Assembly: GCA_038203935.1 (NCBI GenBank)
Contig: JBBRDM010000140.1
Coordinates: 1-15,071, forward strand
Source: JANXSG01 sp038203935
GTDB lineage: Bacteria > Armatimonadota > Chthonomonadetes > Chthonomonadales > Chthonomonadaceae
Direction of reading: 5' to 3'
Length of the DNA: 15,071 bases
Part shown: positions 6,352-13,200 of the stretch, in pieces
Layout of the letters: each line of letters opens with the position of its first letter
Position numbering within the stretch: position 1 is the first letter of the stretch
Notes under the pieces: model-generated
What the model was told of the DNA's origin: nothing
The model's database searches: none
The model's input: only the letters and a program-made list of their open reading frames with translations
Position numbers and translations under genes: made by a program

Positions 6352-7016
6352 TGTCTGAAGAACTTCAGAAAGCGGAAAAAAGCACCGACATTCGCGAGGA
6401 AGCTTCGGCGGAAATTGCTCAAGTGGAAAGCCATGCGATTGCGGTGCCAGAATTTCTTACGGGCGCGCTGAAAGCAGCCAATACCGTCAAAACTGGGATC
6501 GAAGAGTTCGCCGATGGCGCCAAAGCTCTTGCCACCGGGTTTGGGATCACTATCAAGCACTTCAATATGCAGGTGGCTCGTATTCGTCCTACAGAGACCG
6601 TGCAGTACCCGGAAGAAAAGCGCGAGACCTATCCCCGTTCACGCTGGCGGCATGTACTCACCCGCTACGACAATGGACTGGAAAAATGCATCGGCTGCAG
6701 TCTCTGCGCGGGAGCGTGCCCGGCGAGATGCATTAATGTGGAAGCGGCGGAAAATACAGATGAGAACCGCGTATCACCCGGTGAACGCTATGCAGCCGTC
6801 TACGATATCAATATGATCCGATGTATCTTCTGCGGATACTGCCAGGATGCCTGCCCCACCGGCGCGATCGTGCTGCGTAAAGATTTTGAATTGGCAGACT
6901 ACACTCGTGACGATTTCCTATACACCAAAGAGATGCTGCTGGAACCGGCCAAAATGTCCACAACTATCCCTATTAGTGATATTGGAATTGTGGACAGAAC
7001 CCCAGAACCTGTTTAA
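6351..7016 (+). CDS. nuoI: NADH-quinone oxidoreductase subunit I
   Basis: Complex I peripheral-arm subunit of 221 residues carrying two [4Fe-4S] clusters (N6a and N6b) that pass electrons toward N2 in NuoB. Two ferredoxin motifs are visible: C113-x2-C116-x2-C119-x3-C123-P and C158-x2-C161-x2-C164-x3-C168-P. The spacer between them contains the typical RYAAVYDINMIRC segment. The protein is longer than the usual 160-180 residues because of an N-terminal extension of about 35-40 residues, rich in Glu, Ala and Lys (EELQKAEKSTDIREEA), before the normal amphipathic start. A GGGAG sequence at 6340-6344 lies 6 bases from the ATG, and the ATG shares one base with the nuoB stop, which supports the long form. 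A hairpin terminator follows about 30 bases after the stop, so nuoB-nuoI appears to be a complete two-gene unit. Confidence 0.96.
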   Translation: MSEELQKAEKSTDIREEASAEIAQVESHAIAVPEFLTGALKAANTVKTGIEEFADGAKALATGFGITIKHFNMQVARIRPTETVQYPEEKRETYPRSRWRHVLTRYDNGLEKCIGCSLCAGACPARCINVEAAENTDENRVSPGERYAAVYDINMIRCIFCGYCQDACPTGAIVLRKDFELADYTRDDFLYTKEMLLEPAKMSTTIPISDIGIVDRTPEPV

Positions 7017-7048
7017 GTTGACAAACTTCCTTTGTTCAATGCACGCCG

Positions 7049-7085
7049 AATCCCGATATTTCTGATTTCGAAATATCGGGATTTT
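7049..7085 (+). terminator. Rho-independent terminator after nuoI
   Basis: A perfect 14-bp inverted repeat (AATCCCGATATTTC at 7049-7062, complement at 7070-7083) with a 7-base loop is followed by a short run of T. It starts 33 bases after the nuoI stop and would end the nuoB-nuoI transcript. The T run is short, so efficiency is uncertain. Confidence 0.8.
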
Positions 7086-7186
7086 ACCTCCGCTCTTATT
7101 TTTTCTAACGTGAAATTATATTTTCGTATGTAAGGATAGTAAGCGCAGCGGGAAAATCAGCTTGAATGAATCCGATATATCAAAGA

Positions 7187-7220
7187 AAAACCCCGCACTC
7201 TATTCAGAGTGCGGGGTTTT
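7187..7220. terminator. Bidirectional rho-independent terminator for the giant gene
   Basis: A perfect 14-bp stem (AAAACCCCGCACTC at 7187-7200, complement at 7207-7220) has a 6-base loop. The A run on the left and T run on the right let it act on both strands. On the minus strand the helix CCCCGCACTC/GAGTGCGGGG is followed by T5, 20 bases after the stop of the giant gene, which is its most likely target. It also backs up termination of nuoI transcripts. Confidence 0.9.
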
Positions 7221-7239
7221 GATTCGGGTTGATAGACCT

Positions 7240-10200
7240 CTAGTGCTCGTTGCTTACATTAGGATAGAACTGTGGCGATAGAGTCTGATAGTAGAGATCC
7301 GTCGTGCTCGACCGAGTACTTGTCCAGAATATCCACATCTTATCTGCGAATGGATCTTTGAACGCGGATACCTGACCTTCATTAACCACCGAGTCCATCG
7401 GCATGATCACCTCATGAGTAGTTTCATTCCCAGCGGTGACACTTACCTCATCTCCCCAGGCAACACGATAGACGAGTTGATTGTAGTTTGGGGCAGCCGG
7501 ATCCGAGCTGCTATAAGTCACGCTGATTATGTTGCCCTCATCCTGCTCGGTAAAATATATTCTACCGCGCGCATAGTCTACTTCATAAGGGCCAACTGCA
7601 TGACCGCCCACTCCGGGAGTTACCTGTACCGATTGGATAGCCTGGTTGCCCTGTGCATTTGCCACTGTCAGCCTTACCGGTCTTGGGAGTCGCACCATCA
7701 ATCTCATAGCTTTATAGTAGATGGCAGACGACTTTACCGAAGATGGATCAGTCTTGTGGTAGAGTACCCATAATCTATTCACCGGGGGCACCGAGGCTGT
7801 ATTGAACAGTACTACCGGCGACACCAACTGTGCCCTTGGATTTGGACCGCGATCCATGATAGCTACGGGATTGGTGTTATTACCTACCGAAGAGATCGAC
7901 GGCAGCGATACTAACCCGGGATCGTTCGCTAGATTACTGTTCAGGAACGCAGGTGTTCGGATAACATTCGAATCGTCGCGAGAAACATCTACCCGCATGA
8001 CCTGTGGCGTGTAGCTCACCATCAATCTATCCCCGCGTTGGGGAGTAATATTGGGGAAGCTCACATTTCCCGAGCGAGAGTCAACGATCAAATGGCCGCC
8101 GGAGAATACTCCCGAGTCGACTCCAAGTGCATCTCTGCTTGCCAGATCGTAAGTGATAAGTCCGGACGCTGGATCGAACTGGCCCTTCTGAATGAAAGTG
8201 GACAATCCATTTACATCCGCCGCAGATTCTGCAATGTTCGGCCTGCTATTGAGATGATAAGTAACTCCCTGCCTCACCAGGTCAACCTGAATATTGTCTG
8301 AGATTGTGTTACCGCTTCTAAGCACCCAGGATGCATCTCTGGCCGAGTAGGTATTCGTTCCGCCAACACGAGTAAGCGTCTCATTAATAACGGTAGGAAG
8401 CCTCATCAGCGACAATGCGCCCAGTGGTGGATCAGTGCCTGTTGCAGGCGGAGTTCGATTGATTTTATATCTGCTCTTTAGAACCTCGACTGTCTGTCGA
8501 TTCTGAAGCACTCCGGTGTAGTAGATGTCGATTGCATCCACCACACTGCCCGTTGTCGGATCGGTTACTCTGGTGTAGACAGGATACGGATCACTCTGCC
8601 ATACCAGCCCGCCTGGCGGATCCAGCTTGCGGTCGCCAGTAGCGATGATGTCACTGTTGGCTGCCGCCTGCTGATACCAGCCCGCTTCCAAGGCGGCCGT
8701 GGTACCGGATACGTTCGGGTTAAAATCGTAGTACAAGGCTGTCTGGCCATTGCTTCCTGAGTGCCAGAAAAGATAGAGCAGTTTCTGTGCTGGTCCGCCT
8801 GCGTCCGCATCGAAACTGATTTCGAGTGGTTTTGGACTGAGTTTTGCCAGCGCCGGATCATTCAGGAAAGAGAATGCCTGAGTCGGCACCCCTTTAGCAT
8901 TGCCATTCAGAGAGGAGTAGAAAGTTCTCGACTCCGTCTGCTGAGATGCCGGGCTCTGTGCGAAAGTCGGCCTGCTCTTATCCCCATTTCCCTGATAGAA
9001 GAGCCATGCTTCCCCACCGGGATCAGGTCGGATAACTCCGTTAGCTGTTACCTGGATAGCTACAGTGGCTGCCGGATTTGAGAATTTAACCGATTGCGGA
9101 GCCAGTGTGCCGGGCAGATAGGGCGGGACGATTCCAGGATTGAAGGCAGCCGCCACCGCTTCCGCCTGAGTAGACGGGAAGAGCTTGTTGAGCGTGGATA
9201 GATATGGGAACAGTCCGTATGTGGCGTTGCTGCCTGGGACGCCCCACCATCTTCCATCCACTCCGTTATTGATACGGGTGCCTGCTAAGCTAAAGTTGAA
9301 ATCGTTTCCTGCCGGGCTTCCGCCTACCGGGCTTGGAAGCCTGGTATACGCCAGTGAGCCAGGCGCATTCGGATATATTCCACCCGCATTCCAGTAAGGA
9401 CTGCCTGCCTGCTGCCTGTTGGTAGCAAAGTAGAGCCATACATCAGAATTCGTAGCCGTTGGGAAGCGCAGCACGGCTGGCATTGTGTTCATACTCGCCT
9501 GCTGGTTGATTCTCTCCTGAGCAGAAAGAACTGTCGGATCAGTTGGATCAAAGGTATCGATCTGGCTGAGTGTACCCGGCGTCACTCCGCTGGTCAGTCT
9601 GGCTTCCGTAACTTGAAGCTGAAGCTTGAATGTCGGATTTGCATAGTTTTCGACTGGCGTGCCATCTGGCCTGGAGCTGCCCGGTGATACGGCTACGTTC
9701 AATATGCCGTCATGATCCGTTCCAATGGCTGTATTCGCATTCGATGAGGAAAGCCACTCTCTCCACTGAATAGGTGTCTCATCCTCAAAAGGATAGATCG
9801 GCGCGTAATAAGTACCTGAAGGTGTTCCCAGAGGTACAGCCACTCCGATTCTGGGCTGGGCGCTTTGCACCGTCACCGTTGCATTCGACGGAGTATCGGG
9901 AATCATAGCAGTAGTTCCATCGTTCGAATCACCCGGCAGCGGTTTATGCAGAGTCGGGAACGGCTGGAAACCATCCTTCCAACTGGAGAACACGCTTGCC
10001 GGCAGTCCCGCCGAAATTGCTGCATTGATATCCGACCCGAATACGTTGGGGTTCGGGATTCCGTTTGGCGTTGCGTTATTTTGCCAGAGCCAGTTATCCT
10101 TAAAATCCAGGGTTCCTGGCTGGCTATGGCTGCTGATATGGTCGAAAGAAGAAGCTATTCCGATATTTCCGAGACCGGCATTTGCGCTGCCATCTACAAA

Positions 10201-13200
10201 TGGAACAGCATAGAGCGGCTGGTTACTTAATCGGTTGACTTCGTCGCTCACTAGCTGCGCAGAGATCGCATTGCCATTTCCAGGGTAAGTGAGAAGAGAC
10301 GCAGAATTGACTGCGGCATTCGGCGCTCCCAGCAGTTTGGCTATGCGCAGATCCACCAGATTGATATTACTGCTGCTCATCAGCGTGAACGGCTGGAAGA
10401 AAACGCCATATTTTGTGGGGTCGTCCCAGGGTGAGACGGCGCCCGGCATCGTTGGCGCGAATGGTGCAGAATAGAATGGAGCCACATTAGCGCCTACTAC
10501 TTTTGAAGAGTAACCGGTGCCTTGAGGAAGTTTTTTCAGGTCAATAACCTGTTCTTTAACTTCTAATTTCACCCGCGGGGCAACGGAAAGGCCAATTTCA
10601 AAAGCTCTATAAGCGTCGTCCACTACGCTTGTGCCAGCGCTGCTTCTGGAGTCGTCGAAAGCAGTCTGAGGATTGTACACACTGGTCTGTACGCCAGGCG
10701 GCACGGTGCGGACAATCGCTTCCGCCAGATATCCTCCCGCAGGGAATCCAAACTCTGGAGTGGTTCCATCCAGGTGCATCGGTCCGATCATCTGATTATT
10801 GTTATTGGTACCCAGGATGCTTCCATGGATATCTGTAAAAGTTGAACCGAACTTGTATGTCGTCCCATTATAGGTGTAGCTGATCTGTCCACGGTTGACA
10901 TTCGCTGGCTGGTATTTCGGCACATTTACAGAGAGCTGTACCGGAGTTGCATGCAGCGTCGTAATAGATACCCCGGAAGGATTAATAGGGTCGGCGACTA
11001 CATTCGGCGCTTCCAAAACTGCCTGTCCGGAACTCAAGTCCTGGCCACCCTGCGTGAGCATGCTGATGCTCGAAGATGGAATCGCCGGATAGTCGCTGGT
11101 ATTGAAACCATCCGAGGGCATCTTTTCCCACGGCAGAGGGTTCATGACGGAGGTTGGCCCACCGCGCCAGCTTGGAGCCTGCGCATGAGACTGAACCACC
11201 ATTTTACGGCCAGTCGAGTTGAACAGCTTACTTCTATCCGTCAGCAGCATCGTTGCGAAGTTATTGGTTACGCCTGCTGCTTTGTAAATGGATCCCGATC
11301 CATCCTGAGCCATCTGTACAGGAGCAAACAACGCCTTCGGTGTTCCTTGATTAGCATTTGCTGCGGGATTGAGCACCGCATTGCCGTTACCAAGAACTTC
11401 AGGCCGCAGGTTCAGCGGAATATTGTTGATGTCCGGGCCCCAGCCGATGATGTTCGGCTCATTGTTACCCATTTGAACAATGTTACCGTTCTGGCCACGA
11501 ACTGTGAGCGCCAGAGGATTGGTAATATAGATTGGCCGAATCTGCCCCAGCGTATTCGCCTGATTCACCGTCGTTCCAATCAAGCTGGCAGATTTACCAA
11601 CGTAGTCCTTCTGCCCGGCATTCATGGTAACGGAAGGCGTGTTCAGAGCAACAGCCACTGCAGCTCCGTTGAGATGTACCGTCTGGCGCATACTAACGGT
11701 AACAGAAACGGGGTAGTTAGTAGAACTAGGCGTATATTTTAGTGTAGAAGTCGGATCGATTGGGATTACGGCTTTTGCTACCCAGCCATATACATTATTT
11801 GCTGCTCCTGTGAGCGCAGCAGCCGATGCATTATTAACTGTATAATCTTTGCCCCATATTTGCAGGAGGCCAGGATTATTAGCCAAATCGTTTGTATCAC
11901 CGGCAGTGGTTTTGCTCAAACCAATATCACCAGGAAAGCCATTGCCATATACTGCTGTAGGAACACTGGCAGGAACCGTTGTCCCTCGTGAACCGCTTTG
12001 AGCCATCCGGAATGTAACGGTAAAAGTGGGAGGACCTGTGCTGGGATTCGGGTTAGGCCCTACTTTGCTGTCCTGTGCGTGGTAGACGCCCCAGGCGACT
12101 ACGTACAGGTTCTCACCCCAATCGGCCGCCAGTGCATTATTGGTACCCGGCCCGAGATTACCCACTGATGGAGAAGCCAGCGTCTGCCCATTTCCCCATG
12201 CAGCGCCGTTCGTTCTAACATTCGGAGATTTCGTTTTAGCTAAGGGCGTTCCCTGGGGCATCGCTATTTTATCGTAATCAGCTTTCGTATAGACATCAAC
12301 TCCGCGGATATCGAAATCTATAGTGCCGTCGGTGCTCAGCCCTAGTGCGGGTTCGCCAGGACCGGTCGTTCCGCCTACTGCTCCTGTTGTGGGGTTGACA
12401 GCCGGTATTCCATAAGCGCGAAGCTGACCGCCCAGATCCCCTTCATACATCATCCCATGGGCGAGTCCGGTCAGTTGGCTTGGCAGCAGTGTTGTTCCGT
12501 TGAACTTATCTCCGCCCACCGTTACGACCGATGCATTGCGTCCGCTGGCAGTGTCCTGCCATCGCCAGACCAGGGGCAGTATCTGCTTGCCTGTTCCGGT
12601 TCCATCGTCAATCGAATTGAGTGCGAGCGCGTTCACAAATCCGTCGTCATCTGCAAAGAATAGCGAAGGTACGCTGGAAGTAGTGTTCGGCAGATTAGCG
12701 GTACGCAGGTCGGTCTGCACCGTAATCATTCCTGCGGTCGGAGTGCAGTTCGTATTCGCTCCCGTAGTGCTGGTTCCAGTCGCCAGAACAGTAGTTGCTT
12801 TGGTGTTCGGGCCGGTCGGGGCCGCATTCAGGGCATAGACCGTACCCGAGTTCTGCACCACATAACAGACATCCGGCAGAGTGCTCGCCGGGTCCAACAG
12901 TTTCGGGCTCCAAACCATCGGGGCATTGCCACGGAAGCCCGGTTCCAGCGCGGTTGTAGTGGCATCGCCTGCGACTGGCTGCGGCGGATTACTGGTGAAT
13001 GGATAGACCCAGGTGAGTGTATTCACCACCGGGGCAGTGCCTGCCGGAGCAAACTCGGCCACGGAATAGACTCGACCCGAGCAAGTGAAGTAGAGATTAT
13101 TTTTGAAAATTACCGGAGTGCTGGGCGCCGCTCCCAGTGAGTTACTCGTTTCCGGATAGAGCCAGCTCACTCGATTCAGGAATGGCGGGGTACCGCTGGT

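Noticed and set aside
10951..11742. Open frame of 263 codons on the plus strand
   Set aside because: It lies wholly antisense to the giant gene, has Arg/Ile/His-rich composition typical of a complementary frame and no recognisable domain.
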